DNA of 64,000 nucleotides. Origin: an uncultured Nitrospiraceae bacterium (lineage in GTDB: Bacteria; Nitrospirota; Thermodesulfovibrionia; Thermodesulfovibrionales; Dissulfurispiraceae). Below are positions 53,279-62,769 of the stretch, piece after piece. The notes below the pieces were generated by a model. It did no database searches, was not told the origin of the DNA, and was given only the letters and a program-made list of their open reading frames with translations. Numbering within the stretch: position 1 is the stretch's first letter; each line of letters begins with the position of its first letter. The translations under genes and the position numbers were made by a program. Location: positions 248,001 through 312,000 of the forward strand of contig CAIJNL010000002.1 of the NCBI GenBank assembly GCA_903822005.1, given 5' to 3'.

Positions 53279-54744
53279 CCGCGGTCGATATTTTTTTCAT
53301 ATTCCTCTCTGGTCGGAAGCTTTATGATCACAGTCGTGCCGCCGGCAGGCGCGGCGAAAATGTCCATGACTCCCTGATGTTGCTGAATGATCCCGTGTGC
53401 AACGCAAAGGCCCAGTCCCGCGTTCTGGCTGATTTCCTTAGTGGTAAAAAACGGGTCGAATACGCACGGTAAATTTTCTTTCGAAATCCCAGACCCGGTG
53501 TCGGTAACAGATACCTGCACCATATCATTTTTCTGAACGGTATAAATTCGCATCCTGCCGCCTTTCGGCATGGCCTCCACTGAATTAGTCAAAACGTTGA
53601 CGAAGACCTGCGCGAGCTTGCCCTGGTCTCCCATGATATTCTGAACGGGCACGTCGTTTCTTTCGAGGACAATGTCCTTCATTTTATGCTCAAGAAGCTT
53701 CAGTGCAGCTTCAACGACACTGTTGATGTTTACAGGCACAAAGTTTTCGCCTTCCCTGCGGTAAGACTGGAGGAGTTCTCCAGCAATCACTGACGCATGA
53801 GCGATGTTCTTTTCAACCGCCTCGATCTGTTTTGTCACCGCGTCAGGCGCAACACACCCACCTGTCAGGCTTTTCTTCAGCATCTTGATGCCTTGTGAGG
53901 CATCCGTCAACGGATGACCGATCTCATGCGAGATGCCCGCCGCAAGACGGCCCAGCGACGACAGTTTCTCCGACTGGACGAGGATTCTGGTCTGCTGCTC
54001 GATTTTTTGTCTCATCTCGATGTTGAAAATATTCAATGCCTTAAGAATAAAAAAGGTTATAAAAACAGCCGCCAGCCCGCGCAGGAACGACGCGATCAGG
54101 TGCAGGTCAAACGATGTAGTCTGGAAAACAAATATCCCGCCGAAAATGCCGTAAAAAGTGAACGCCGCACCGGCGTAAAAGAAATTCACCGAAACGGCCC
54201 TGCTCAGATTTTTTGTCTGGTTTGCATAGGTGATCAGGCCATACGCGGTTGTAAGTCCGGCCATAGGCCCGAGGGTATATCTTATACCAACCTCAACATG
54301 CCAGAGGAACAGCATGTCCACATGTGATCCTTGCGCCCAGATAAAGGCAGCCAGCCCGAAAACAGCAACAAAGAGGACCGCCCTGATCCGTTTCATTTGC
54401 CTTTCATCGAAAGTGCTGAGCAGCGAGAGTCCAAACTGCAGGAGAAAATATAATGAAAAAATAAGCAGATAAAGCAGAATCATCCTTACAAGATAGATTT
54501 CCTGCAGCGATAACTGCTCACCCCGGATCAGGGGGTAGACGTCGAGCCATTCGTGGGCTCCGTATAAAAACCCGAAGACTCCGAGCATCCAGAGACCGTT
54601 TGCGAGTTTAAGGTCGCTCCCTTTCATGTTTGTCACGGAAATGGAAACGCCGAGAAAAAGGAACGAGGCCCCATAAAAAAAATAAAGCGGGTACTCTATG
54701 GGAATGCCGGATAAAAGATTATAGAGGGCCATCAGCGTCGTCAT
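53275..54744 (-). CDS. Multi-span membrane histidine kinase
   Basis: A 489-residue sensor kinase. The first ~235 residues hold seven or so membrane spans (IEYPLYFFYGASFLFLGV, LVRMILLYLLIFSLYFLLQF and others) with short loops, so the signal may be sensed within the membrane. The kinase core has His near residue 271 in AAGISHEIGHP, N box VFVNVLTNSVEAM, and ATP motifs DTGSGIS and AGLGLCVAHG. No response regulator gene is adjacent. It follows the triheme cytochrome gene by 44 bases and overlaps the SDR gene by four, suggesting that a redox state could be the signal. Confidence 0.85.
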   Translation of the reverse strand: MTTLMALYNLLSGIPIEYPLYFFYGASFLFLGVSISVTNMKGSDLKLANGLWMLGVFGFLYGAHEWLDVYPLIRGEQLSLQEIYLVRMILLYLLIFSLYFLLQFGLSLLSTFDERQMKRIRAVLFVAVFGLAAFIWAQGSHVDMLFLWHVEVGIRYTLGPMAGLTTAYGLITYANQTKNLSRAVSVNFFYAGAAFTFYGIFGGIFVFQTTSFDLHLIASFLRGLAAVFITFFILKALNIFNIEMRQKIEQQTRILVQSEKLSSLGRLAAGISHEIGHPLTDASQGIKMLKKSLTGGCVAPDAVTKQIEAVEKNIAHASVIAGELLQSYRREGENFVPVNINSVVEAALKLLEHKMKDIVLERNDVPVQNIMGDQGKLAQVFVNVLTNSVEAMPKGGRMRIYTVQKNDMVQVSVTDTGSGISKENLPCVFDPFFTTKEISQNAGLGLCVAHGIIQQHQGVMDIFAAPAGGTTVIIKLPTREEYEKNIDRG

Positions 54745-54758
54745 GTACAATGTCCCAT
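54741..54758 (-). other. Five-codon ORF coupled to the kinase start
   Basis: GGGAGG is placed six bases before an ATG at 54758 that opens a five-codon frame (MGHCT). Its TGA overlaps the kinase ATG at 54744 (ATGA). The kinase ATG itself lies about 20 bases from that ribosome site, further than usual. The arrangement suggests that the kinase may be translated by re-initiation. Confidence 0.35.
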
Positions 54759-54788
54759 ACTATTCCTCCCTACCATTTGACAGAACAG

Positions 54789-55112
54789 CTACGGTTCCCG
54801 GTGGCAGCGCGAACAGCTTTTACTGTCCTTTACATCGAATGCCTTCTGCCCATTATGGCATCCGCCGCAGAACATTGCCTTGTTCATCTTGTCCATATCC
54901 ATCTTGAATGATCCATGGGCCATCTGAAAAAACTGGTAATGACAGTCCGCGCACGAGATCGCTTTTCCTTTCAAATGCTCTTTGTGGCTGAAGACAACCG
55001 GTAAAGTATCCTTCGGTGTAAAGGTAAGGTCTCCACCTCCCACCTGCGTCAGGGCGGCAATGGGTATCGATAACAAGAACGCGAATAAGACCACTAAATA
55101 CAACCTTTTCAT
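54789..55112 (-). CDS. Triheme c7-type cytochrome
   Basis: A 107-residue periplasmic cytochrome. A signal peptide (MKRLYLVVLFAFLLSIPIAA) is followed by three CxxCH haem sites: CADCH, CGGCH and CSRCH, with extra His residues (VVFSHKEHLKGK) as axial ligands. This is the class III cytochrome c7/c3-like triheme pattern. It probably carries electrons in the periplasm; the redox partners are unknown. It begins the unit cytochrome-kinase-SDR-radical SAM. AGGAATATG provides a modest ribosome site. Confidence 0.9.
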   Translation of the reverse strand: MKRLYLVVLFAFLLSIPIAALTQVGGGDLTFTPKDTLPVVFSHKEHLKGKAISCADCHYQFFQMAHGSFKMDMDKMNKAMFCGGCHNGQKAFDVKDSKSCSRCHREP

Positions 55113-55227
55113 ATTCCTGCTCCCCCCAACACAAAGCTACTCTTCTAAATTTAATACTAATGATTCGGCTTCAGATATGCAAGTCTTATTGGCCGGTTTT
55201 TCAATTCACAAAATGGCATAAATCGGG

Positions 55228-56103
55228 TTACAGTCTCCGCAATCGCTCGGGCTTTAACCTTGAAGCATTGCCCTCTCGCGCGACTTCACGGATCATCTTT
55301 ACAGTCTCGTCCCGCTGTACCGGCATTCTGACCATCACCGGCAGGTAGTTCGACGCGTGATTCGCAAAGAAAAGCCCCCTCATATCGGTATGTTCTATCA
55401 TTTCCGCAAGCTCGTCCAGGATAGCAAAGGAGTCAGGCAGCATAAAATCACCCGATTCCTGGAGCAGATGAAGCGGCGTACCGGGGACCACCATGGTGGT
55501 GAGCGCGCCCACATAATCCGGATCGATCTCCGTAAGCATCTTTCCGGTCGCGCGCGCGTGTTTGATGCTCCCGGATCTGCCGCCAATGCCGAGCAACACC
55601 GTTACCGACAACTTGATGCCTGCCTTCTTTACCCGGCCGGAAGCCTCAATCATCTCTTCTTCGGAAACTCCTTTCCTCATCCAGGCGAGTAACGCGTCGT
55701 CTCCCGACTCAACCCCGAGGTAGAGGATGCCGAGACCTTGCTCACGAAGGGCCGCAAGTTCTTCCAAGCTCTTGCCAAGAATGCTCTGCGCGTTCGCGTA
55801 CATGCCGATACGCTGGAGCCTCGGAAAATTACGCCGGAGAAGCGTGAAAAACTGGAGCAGGTCCTGCTGCGGGGCTGCAAGTGCGTCGCCGTCAGCAAGA
55901 AAGATCCTGCGTGTGTCTTTAAAGTCCTGGGCGCACTCCAGGATCTCCCGTTCCATTTCCTCAATACTGCGGATGCGAAATTTCTTCTGCTTGTAAGCAG
56001 GGCAGAATACGCACTGGTTGTGGGAACACCCAACGGTGTATTGGAGGATAAGGCTTTCGGCCTCGCTCGGAGGCCGAATGATAGTCCCTTCGTATTCAGG
56101 CAT
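55228..56103 (-). CDS. Radical SAM protein with Cx4Cx2C cluster motif
   Basis: A 291-residue enzyme. The 4Fe-4S ligands are C26, C31 and C34 in GCSHNQCVFCPAYK, the variant with four residues between the first two Cys that is typical of one COG1032-like group. Other motifs are IFLADGDALAAPQ (SAM-contacting) and LGVESGDDALLAWM. No B12-binding or SPASM domain is present. The ATG at 56103 is chosen; a preceding TTG is unlikely. It lies 44 bases after an SDR gene on the same strand. Function unknown. Confidence 0.87.
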   Translation of the reverse strand: MPEYEGTIIRPPSEAESLILQYTVGCSHNQCVFCPAYKQKKFRIRSIEEMEREILECAQDFKDTRRIFLADGDALAAPQQDLLQFFTLLRRNFPRLQRIGMYANAQSILGKSLEELAALREQGLGILYLGVESGDDALLAWMRKGVSEEEMIEASGRVKKAGIKLSVTVLLGIGGRSGSIKHARATGKMLTEIDPDYVGALTTMVVPGTPLHLLQESGDFMLPDSFAILDELAEMIEHTDMRGLFFANHASNYLPVMVRMPVQRDETVKMIREVAREGNASRLKPERLRRL

Positions 56104-56147
56104 CAAATATTTTTACCTTGTTGAGACAGGGTTGCTGTCCTGCCGTG

Positions 56148-56897
56148 TTAGTGGTAAGTCACACCCGAGTCGATGACAAGAACCTGTCCAGTCGTGCTGT
56201 CGCTCCGGCAAAACTCCACGACCTGGCGGGCCACATCATCAAGGTCGGCCGGCTTTTGCAGTGCAGAGGTCTGGATCGTCTTTTCAACCGCAACAGGGTC
56301 GAGCCGTCCCGTCATCCGGGTACCCATCATCAAGCCCGGGGCCACCGAGTTAACGGCTACATCCGGCCCAAGGGCAATAGCCATGCACCTGGTCAGATGG
56401 ATGAGCCCAGCCTTCGAGACAGCGTAGGCGATACTGCTGCCGCGGGGCGCCAGCCCGGCAACCGACGCGATATTCACGATCCGCCCTTTATGCTGCTTCT
56501 GCATGATCGGCGCCACCGCCTTGATGCACATGAAAGGGGATGTAAGGTTGGACAGGAGGATGTTATTCCAGATCTCCATCGTCAGTCCGTCCAGGTCCTT
56601 GAAAGGGACCAGCTGATTGTGGGCGGCGTTGTTGATCAGGATGTCGATGCGGCCGTACTCTTTCATCACGCGCTCGACCATTCGCTGGATCTGGTCCTGA
56701 TCATTCATGTCGGCCTGCACGGCGATACAGCGGGGGCCCAGGGCAGACCACTCCTTCGCAAAGGCTTCAGCCTCGGCCTGGGACTTCACATATACTCCAG
56801 CCACTTGACTCCCCTGCTCTGCAAATGCCCGGCCGATGCGCTGGCCCAACCCGCCTGTGCATCCGGTCACAATCGCAACCGCGTTCCTGAGATCCAT
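56148..56897 (-). CDS. SDR oxidoreductase, FabG-like
   Basis: A 249-residue classical short-chain dehydrogenase. TGCTGGLG near residue 12 binds NAD(P), NNAA is at about 89, and the catalytic Ser (NIASVAG) and Tyr-Lys (YAVSKAG) are present. The end (TGQVLVIDSGVTYH) is typical of 3-oxoacyl-ACP reductase-like SDRs. GGGGGAAAC precedes the ATG. It is followed by a radical SAM gene. There is no fatty-acid gene cluster here, so the substrate is open. About 300 bases upstream, before the toxin-antitoxin pair, contain no other gene. Confidence 0.87.
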   Translation of the reverse strand: MDLRNAVAIVTGCTGGLGQRIGRAFAEQGSQVAGVYVKSQAEAEAFAKEWSALGPRCIAVQADMNDQDQIQRMVERVMKEYGRIDILINNAAHNQLVPFKDLDGLTMEIWNNILLSNLTSPFMCIKAVAPIMQKQHKGRIVNIASVAGLAPRGSSIAYAVSKAGLIHLTRCMAIALGPDVAVNSVAPGLMMGTRMTGRLDPVAVEKTIQTSALQKPADLDDVARQVVEFCRSDSTTGQVLVIDSGVTYH

Positions 56898-57196
56898 AAT
56901 AAGTTTCCCCCTTTGAATTGCCTGAAGTAATTGATTGCAAGACTTGTATTGTAGCCTTGGCAGCTCAAATATAACGCTTTATTGATGGATTACGCAATCT
57001 GAAGACATATAATGAAACAAGAGCAATCATAATTATCAAAAATGGCGCGGTTGCCGGAATCAGGACTGCAGGTCATGATCAAACAAATGATGGCATTTAC
57101 GCTTCCCGCCCCTTGGCGAATAAGCCCCGAAAAAGCGTATAGAATTTGAACATATGATATAATATTATCAGTAAAATGCTGTAAAGGACGGTTACC

Positions 57197-57397
57197 ATGG
57201 CTCAGATAGACGCACTAAAAAACGCAATTAAGGCACTACCAAACGCTGAGTATGTCCAATTGAGGCGGTGGTTTTGGGAGAAAGACTGGCAGGAGTGGGA
57301 CAAACAGATCGAAAAAGACTCGGCGGATGGAAAACTTGATTTCCTTGTGAGAGAAGCGCTTGACGAGAGAAGCAAAGGCAAACTCCGGAACCTGTAG
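57197..57397 (+). CDS. Antitoxin of a RelE-like toxin-antitoxin pair
   Basis: A 66-residue, highly charged helical protein (AQIDALKNAIKALPNAEYVQ, then RRWFWEKDWQEWDKQIEKDS). It resembles small antitoxins found directly upstream of RelE/ParE-type toxins. The start has AAGGACGG at good distance. The toxin ATG directly follows its stop codon. A TATAAT box lies at 57158, without a good -35. No DNA-binding motif is obvious, so autoregulation may need the complex. Confidence 0.7.
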   Translation: MAQIDALKNAIKALPNAEYVQLRRWFWEKDWQEWDKQIEKDSADGKLDFLVREALDERSKGKLRNL

Positions 57398-57658
57398 ATG
57401 CATCGAACGACTGAGCGATTTTGGAGATGTTTTGACAAACTTCCAGAAACTGTTCAGGAACTGGCCAATCGCAATTTCAAAATCCTGAAGACAGACCCTA
57501 AACATCCATCTCTCCATTTCAAAAAAGTGGGCACTTTTTGGTCAGCTCGAATAGGCCTTGATTATAGGGCGCTTGCAGTTGAGGACAACCCAGACTTCAC
57601 ATGGGTATGGATAGGCACCCACGATGAATATGAACGACTGATCAGCAATAAGGACTAA
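57398..57658 (+). CDS. RelE/ParE-superfamily toxin
   Basis: An 86-residue protein with the RelE-like pattern: [20 protein letters not shown] as the N-terminal helices, [10 protein letters not shown], and the strand pair [20 protein letters not shown], ending [18 protein letters not shown]. RelE-type toxins cut mRNA on the ribosome, whereas ParE toxins hit gyrase; this group resembles the former, with conserved Arg and His. It starts at the base after the antitoxin stop, so the two are coupled. Confidence 0.8.
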   Translation: MHRTTERFWRCFDKLPETVQELANRNFKILKTDPKHPSLHFKKVGTFWSARIGLDYRALAVEDNPDFTWVWIGTHDEYERLISNKD

Positions 57659-57723
57659 TCTGTAGCTTCTTCTCTTCATGCTCATCCTTGCACCTATACA
57701 CTCCTTATGAATACAATGACAGT

Positions 57724-60189
57724 ATGATTACAAGAATCGATATACCTGTAACCGGAATGACCTGTGCGGCATGTTCTGCTGCATTGGAACGGGCTATTCA
57801 GAAGCTGGATGGCGTGAAGAGCGCTGCCGTTAACCTTCCCCTTGAACGCGCTACTGTTGAATTCATTGATCCTAAAGTTCCTATACCTATAACCGCTGTC
57901 ATCGACAAAGTAAGAGATGAAGGGTTTAATGTTGTGACCATAAAACTGGATATTGCTGTTGGCGGCATGACCTGCTCTGCCTGCGTAAGCGCGGTCGAGC
58001 GGGCGCTGAAAGCCGTTTATGGTGTTCTCAATGCCACTGTCAACCTTGCAACCGAAAAGGCATCTGTCGAGTATGTCCCTACCATTACAGGCTTCGAGGA
58101 CTTCAAAAAGGCGATAGAGGAAGCCGGATATTCCGCCCATATAGTAACAAAGGAATTTGTCGATACCGAACGCGAGGCGCGCGAAAAAGAATATGCCAAA
58201 TTGAAAAAGCATCTCATCATCAGCGCCCTACTCGCAGGCCTGATAATGATCGGCAGCATGTTTGATCTTCCTGTAATCTCGAACTGGATAACATTGCTTG
58301 TCCTCGCAACTCCCGTTCAGTTCTGGGTAGGCATGAGATTTCACAGGGCCGCCCTGTCAGCAATCAGGCATGGCGGAGTGAATATGAACACCCTCATCAG
58401 CGTGGGCACCAATGCCGCTTATTTTTACAGCGTGGCCGCTACCATTAATCCGCAGCTATTTACAGCCGGGGACATTGCCCCGCATGTTTACTTCGATACC
58501 TCTGCCACCATCGTAACCCTGATACTTTTAGGCAGACTGCTCGAAGCAGGCGCAAAGGGCAAGACGTCAGACGCGATAAGAAAACTTATGAAACTCCAGC
58601 CCACGACCGCGACTGTTGTGAGAGGTGATATTGAACAGGAGATAAATATCGACGAGGTCGTTATCGGCGATATCGTAATCGTCCGGCCAGGAGAGCGCAT
58701 TGCTGTCGACGGCGTGGTAGTTGACGGTCTTTCAGCTGTTGATGAATCAATGCTCACGGGCGAAAGCCTGCCTGTCGAAAAGGAGCCGGACAGCATGGTC
58801 TTCGGCGGTACGGTTAACAGCGCTGGAAGCCTCAGGTTCAGGACAACACGGGTCGGCAGCAATACATCGCTCTCGCGAATAATCAAACTCGTTCAGGACG
58901 CGCAGGGCAGCAAAGCCCCTATTCAGCGGCTTGCAGACAAGATAGCCTCGGTCTTTGTCCCTGTTGTAATCGGGATAGCGGCGCTTACATTCTCACTATG
59001 GCTCATCTTCGGCCCGCAGCATTCATTCACGCTCGCCCTGATGAATTTCATAGCCGTGCTGATCATAGCCTGTCCCTGCGCACTCGGACTGGCGACCCCG
59101 ACAGCAATTATGGTGGGCACCGGAAAGGGCGCTCAGATGGGCATACTGATAAGAGACGCAGCAGCGCTTGAGCAATGCCACAGGATAAACACCATCATCC
59201 TCGATAAAACAGGCACCATTACAAAGGGAGAGCCTGAGGTGACCGATATAATCGAATTCAGCAGGCAAGGGTCGCAAGCAGGGATACGGAAGACCAATAA
59301 TTTCGATCTGGATGTTCTGAGCCTTGCCGCGTCAGCAGAGAAGCCCTCAGAGCACCCTCTTGCAAAAGCCATTGTACGGAAGGCCGAATCTGAGGGCATT
59401 ACTACGATTGACGCCAAATCATTTCTTGTCTCTCCAGGCGGAGGAGTCAAGGCAGTGATTGCAAAGGGTGATGTTGAACAGGAAGTGATAATCGGCAATG
59501 AACGCTTCATGGCTGAGAATAAAACAAACCTTTCAGCTGCCTCGGAATATTCTGCACTTGTTTTCTCGGAAGGTAAGTCGCCTGTCTACATGGCCGTTGA
59601 TAAAAGACTCGCCGCCATTTTCGCGATAGCCGACAGCGTGAAGGAAGATTCGGGCCGCGCCATAGCCCGGCTCATGAGCATGAATATCGAAGTCATCATG
59701 CTGACCGGAGATCATAAAAATACCGCTGAGACCATTGCCCGCAAGGTCGGCATCACAAGGTACTTTTCGGACGTGCTGCCTGACAAAAAGACCGCTATAG
59801 TGAAGCAGATAATGGCAGAGGGAAAGATCACTGCCATGGTTGGCGACGGGCTGAACGACGCCCCTGCACTTGCTTCCGCTGATGTAGGCATAGCAATCGG
59901 CACAGGCACAGACATAGCGATAGAGGCCTCTGACATAACACTCATCAAGGGCAGCCTTATGTCGCTGGTCGACGCTATACAACTGAGCAGGCTCACCATC
60001 AATACCATAAGACAGAACCTGTTCTGGGCCTTTATATACAACATCATCGGCATCCCGGTTGCAGCTGGAATCCTGTATATATTCGGCGGTCCGATGCTAA
60101 ACCCCATGATAGCATCGGCAGCCATGTCCTTAAGCTCAGTGTCTGTGGTCGCCAACTCTCTCACGCTCCGCGGGAAGAAACTGCAGTGA
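57724..60189 (+). CDS. copA: Copper-exporting P1B-type ATPase
   Basis: An 821-residue inner-membrane ATPase that pumps Cu(I) from the cytosol. Two N-terminal metal-binding domains carry GMTCAAC near residue 12 and GMTCSAC near 81. The membrane metal site is CPC in [12 protein letters not shown] near 449. Cytosolic signatures are TGES, DKTGT (Asp phosphorylated, near 494), [18 protein letters not shown] near 660 and [11 protein letters not shown] near 707. The start ATG opens [11 protein letters not shown]; an upstream in-frame TTG is unlikely. No copper chaperone or regulator is adjacent. Confidence 0.95.
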   Translation: MITRIDIPVTGMTCAACSAALERAIQKLDGVKSAAVNLPLERATVEFIDPKVPIPITAVIDKVRDEGFNVVTIKLDIAVGGMTCSACVSAVERALKAVYGVLNATVNLATEKASVEYVPTITGFEDFKKAIEEAGYSAHIVTKEFVDTEREAREKEYAKLKKHLIISALLAGLIMIGSMFDLPVISNWITLLVLATPVQFWVGMRFHRAALSAIRHGGVNMNTLISVGTNAAYFYSVAATINPQLFTAGDIAPHVYFDTSATIVTLILLGRLLEAGAKGKTSDAIRKLMKLQPTTATVVRGDIEQEINIDEVVIGDIVIVRPGERIAVDGVVVDGLSAVDESMLTGESLPVEKEPDSMVFGGTVNSAGSLRFRTTRVGSNTSLSRIIKLVQDAQGSKAPIQRLADKIASVFVPVVIGIAALTFSLWLIFGPQHSFTLALMNFIAVLIIACPCALGLATPTAIMVGTGKGAQMGILIRDAAALEQCHRINTIILDKTGTITKGEPEVTDIIEFSRQGSQAGIRKTNNFDLDVLSLAASAEKPSEHPLAKAIVRKAESEGITTIDAKSFLVSPGGGVKAVIAKGDVEQEVIIGNERFMAENKTNLSAASEYSALVFSEGKSPVYMAVDKRLAAIFAIADSVKEDSGRAIARLMSMNIEVIMLTGDHKNTAETIARKVGITRYFSDVLPDKKTAIVKQIMAEGKITAMVGDGLNDAPALASADVGIAIGTGTDIAIEASDITLIKGSLMSLVDAIQLSRLTINTIRQNLFWAFIYNIIGIPVAAGILYIFGGPMLNPMIASAAMSLSSVSVVANSLTLRGKKLQ

Positions 60190-60238
60190 CCGGGCTTTAC
60201 AAACACCTTTAAATGGGTTAATCTATCAACGGATATTC

Positions 60239-61957
60239 ATGCGCAACTACTTTAAACTTTTGCTGAAAAGGATAATAAAACCAGAGGCTCCTGAACCGCA
60301 GGCTGTCGGTTCACTCCTTGTAATTCCCCTTGGCGGCGTTGAAGAGATCGGCCTGAACATGACCGTCTTCCAGTATGGCGACGATATTGTCATCGTCGAT
60401 GCGGGCCTGATGTTCCCTGAAGAGGAAATGCTCGGGGTCGATATAGTCATCCCTGACTTCACCTATATCCTCGAAAACAGGGAAAAGATCCGCGCCATAG
60501 TGCTTACCCACGGACATGAAGACCATGTGGGCGCCCTTCCTTTTCTGCTTAAAGAGATCAACGTACCGGTCTTCGGCACTGCACTCACCATTGCCCTTGT
60601 AAGAGAAAAACTTAAGGAATTCGAGATAACGGATATCCCGCTTATCTCCGTCAAACCTCGGGACATCATAACCCTCGGCGTCTTCAGGGTCGAATTTATA
60701 AGAGTCACCCACAGCATCGTTGACGGCGTGGGCCTAGGCATACAGACACCTCTTGGCAACATCATCCATACCGGAGATTTCAAGCTCGACCCGACACCTG
60801 TTGACGGAGAGCTAATGGACTTCCACAAGTTCACCGAATACGGCGAAAAAGGCACCATGCTGCTTATGTCGGACAGCACCAATGCCGAAAAAGGCGGCTT
60901 CACCTTTTCCGAAAAAGAGGTAAGAAGGGGCTTTGAAGACATATTCTCAAAGACCTCTGGCAGGATCATCATAGCGACCTTTGCCTCCAACATCCATCGC
61001 GTGCAGCAGGCTATCGACGTGGCCGTGCAGCACGGGCGCAAGGTCATCATGTGCGGCAGGAGCATGATATCGAACTCGGCCATTGCGCTGGAACTCGGGT
61101 ATCTAAAGATGCCGCCGGACACCTGGGTCAAGATAGAAAACCTTAAAAAACTGCATGATGAAGAGGTCGTGATCATCACCACCGGCAGCCAGGGAGAGCC
61201 GATGAGCGTGCTATCCAGGATCGCGATAAATGAGCACAAACAGATCAAGGTGAAAGAAGGCGATACCGTCATACTCTCTGCAAAGGTAATCCCCGGCAAT
61301 GAACGCTCAATAGGCAGGATAATCAATCACCTCATGAGGCGCGGCGCTGACGTAAAGTATGAGAAGGTTTCGGACATTCATGTCTCGGGCCATGCCTCAA
61401 AGGAAGAGCTGAAACTGATGATGAACCTGGTGAAGCCGAAATATTTCGTTCCTATCCATGGCGAATACCGCCATCTTAAGTACCATTACAGGCTCGCCGA
61501 AAAATCGGGCATCCCCCAGGAAAACATCTTTATGCTCGAAAACGGCAGTGTGCTCGAGATCAACGAGAGCGGGGCGTCTATCAGGGAAAAGGTCACTTCG
61601 GGCCGCATATTTATCGATGGCCGCGATGCAGGAAGTGTGGAGGACATCGTTCTCAGGGACAGGCGGCGCCTAGCGCATGACGGGATAGTAATCATACTAG
61701 TCGGCATAGAAAAAAGCACCAAGAAAATTATTTCGGGTCCCGAAATAATTTCGAGAGGCTTTGTGTTTGAAGATGCGTCGCAGGACATAATAAACGAGGT
61801 GCGGGCCCTGATGGACGGCACTCTTAAAGACCTTGATGACGATGTCATTGCGGACGTTTCCCTGATGCAGGCAAAGATGAGGTCCACCCTCAAGAAATAT
61901 CTGCGCAACACCATGGACAGGAAACCTATGATAATGCCGATCATCATGGAAGTCTGA
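60239..61957 (+). CDS. rnj: Ribonuclease J
   Basis: A 572-residue metallo-beta-lactamase/beta-CASP nuclease with 5'-3' exo- and endonuclease activity for mRNA decay and RNA maturation. The zinc motif is THGHEDHVGALPF near residue 90, a further His lies in IHTGDFKLDPTP, and SGHASKEEL is in the beta-CASP part near 382. The C-terminal domain runs from about 470. A 27-bp inverted repeat is embedded in the codons for KIISGPEIIS. It has little ribosome site; ATG at 60239 matches the family start. Confidence 0.95.
   Translation: MRNYFKLLLKRIIKPEAPEPQAVGSLLVIPLGGVEEIGLNMTVFQYGDDIVIVDAGLMFPEEEMLGVDIVIPDFTYILENREKIRAIVLTHGHEDHVGALPFLLKEINVPVFGTALTIALVREKLKEFEITDIPLISVKPRDIITLGVFRVEFIRVTHSIVDGVGLGIQTPLGNIIHTGDFKLDPTPVDGELMDFHKFTEYGEKGTMLLMSDSTNAEKGGFTFSEKEVRRGFEDIFSKTSGRIIIATFASNIHRVQQAIDVAVQHGRKVIMCGRSMISNSAIALELGYLKMPPDTWVKIENLKKLHDEEVVIITTGSQGEPMSVLSRIAINEHKQIKVKEGDTVILSAKVIPGNERSIGRIINHLMRRGADVKYEKVSDIHVSGHASKEELKLMMNLVKPKYFVPIHGEYRHLKYHYRLAEKSGIPQENIFMLENGSVLEINESGASIREKVTSGRIFIDGRDAGSVEDIVLRDRRRLAHDGIVIILVGIEKSTKKIISGPEIISRGFVFEDASQDIINEVRALMDGTLKDLDDDVIADVSLMQAKMRSTLKKYLRNTMDRKPMIMPIIMEV
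61725..61751. repeat. 27-bp inverted repeat inside the RNase J gene
   Basis: Two 13-base arms (AAATTATTTCGGG and CCCGAAATAATTT) around a single T. They encode the KIISGPEIIS part of the C-terminal domain. As RNA it would need the central bases to form a loop, so a stem of about 11 bp is possible. Confidence 0.9.
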
Positions 61958-62076
61958 CAGTACCTGCAAACCACACTCTTCCGGCAGCTGCCTGCTTGCA
62001 AATCTTTCCGATCTGTGTATATTTCTATAAGAAAGGCCTTTGTGCCAAATAATCAATATCTGAAAGGAGACAATAT

Positions 62077-62625
62077 ATGCTGTCAAAAAAAATGGAAGAA
62101 GCCCTGAACGAACAGATCAACCGCGAGATGTATTCGGCCTACCTTTATATGTCCATGTCATCGTACTGTACCACTGTCGGACTTAAAGGTTTCGCTAACT
62201 GGTTCATGGTCCAGTATCACGAAGAGATGCTGCACGCCATGAAACTTTATGAGTATGTCCTGGCGCAGGGAGGCCACCCGATACTAAAGGCGATCAAGCA
62301 GCCCCCTTCTGACTTCGAATCCATGGCTAACGCCTTCAACAAAACGCTGGAGCATGAGCAGTTCATCACAAAATCGATAAACGAGTGGATGGATCTTGCG
62401 ATAGCCGAGAAGGACCACGCGACTCAGATATTCCTGCAGTGGTATGTGACCGAGCAGGTCGAAGAGGAAGGCAATGACAATGATATCATCGCCCAGCTGA
62501 AGCTGATAGGTAAAGATACGCAAGGCCTGATACTCCTCGACAGGGAACTCGCCGGGCGGATCACTACGGTGCCGACCGAGTTCAGCAAAGGCATAGCAGC
62601 CGCAATGAAAGGTACTGCCGGGTAA
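62077..62625 (+). CDS. ftnA: Bacterial ferritin
   Basis: A 182-residue iron-storage protein forming a 24-subunit shell. The ferroxidase ligands are seen in EQINREMYSAYLYM (Glu16-17 region), HEEMLHAMKLYEYV (Glu and His near 50), EHEQFITKSI and WYVTEQVEEEGNDN (Glu near 127-130). It lacks the haem-binding Met of bacterioferritin. AAAGGAGAC precedes the ATG. Probably monocistronic, with an inverted repeat after the stop. Confidence 0.95.
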   Translation: MLSKKMEEALNEQINREMYSAYLYMSMSSYCTTVGLKGFANWFMVQYHEEMLHAMKLYEYVLAQGGHPILKAIKQPPSDFESMANAFNKTLEHEQFITKSINEWMDLAIAEKDHATQIFLQWYVTEQVEEEGNDNDIIAQLKLIGKDTQGLILLDRELAGRITTVPTEFSKGIAAAMKGTAG

Positions 62626-62666
62626 CAGCATACCGGACCAAACCATTCAGTTAAGCCAAAACCGAG

Positions 62667-62702
62667 GCCCCCTGTTTCCGGCCATGGATCAGGGGGCATT
62701 TC
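62667..62702 (+). terminator. Probable terminator of the ferritin gene
   Basis: GCCCCCTG pairs with CAGGGGGC around a 15-base loop, followed by ATTTC. The stem is strong but the T run is short, so efficiency is uncertain. Confidence 0.5.
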
Positions 62703-62769
62703 AGCAGTCAAGTTCATTTTTTTTCGCCTGATAAGTTATCCTAATCTTATATCATTTTCGGAGGTAATT

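Noticed and set aside
52442-53377. Plus-strand open frame of 311 codons opposite the SDR gene
   Set aside because: The SDR motifs on the minus strand are complete; the plus frame crosses the SDR/kinase junction and has no domain.
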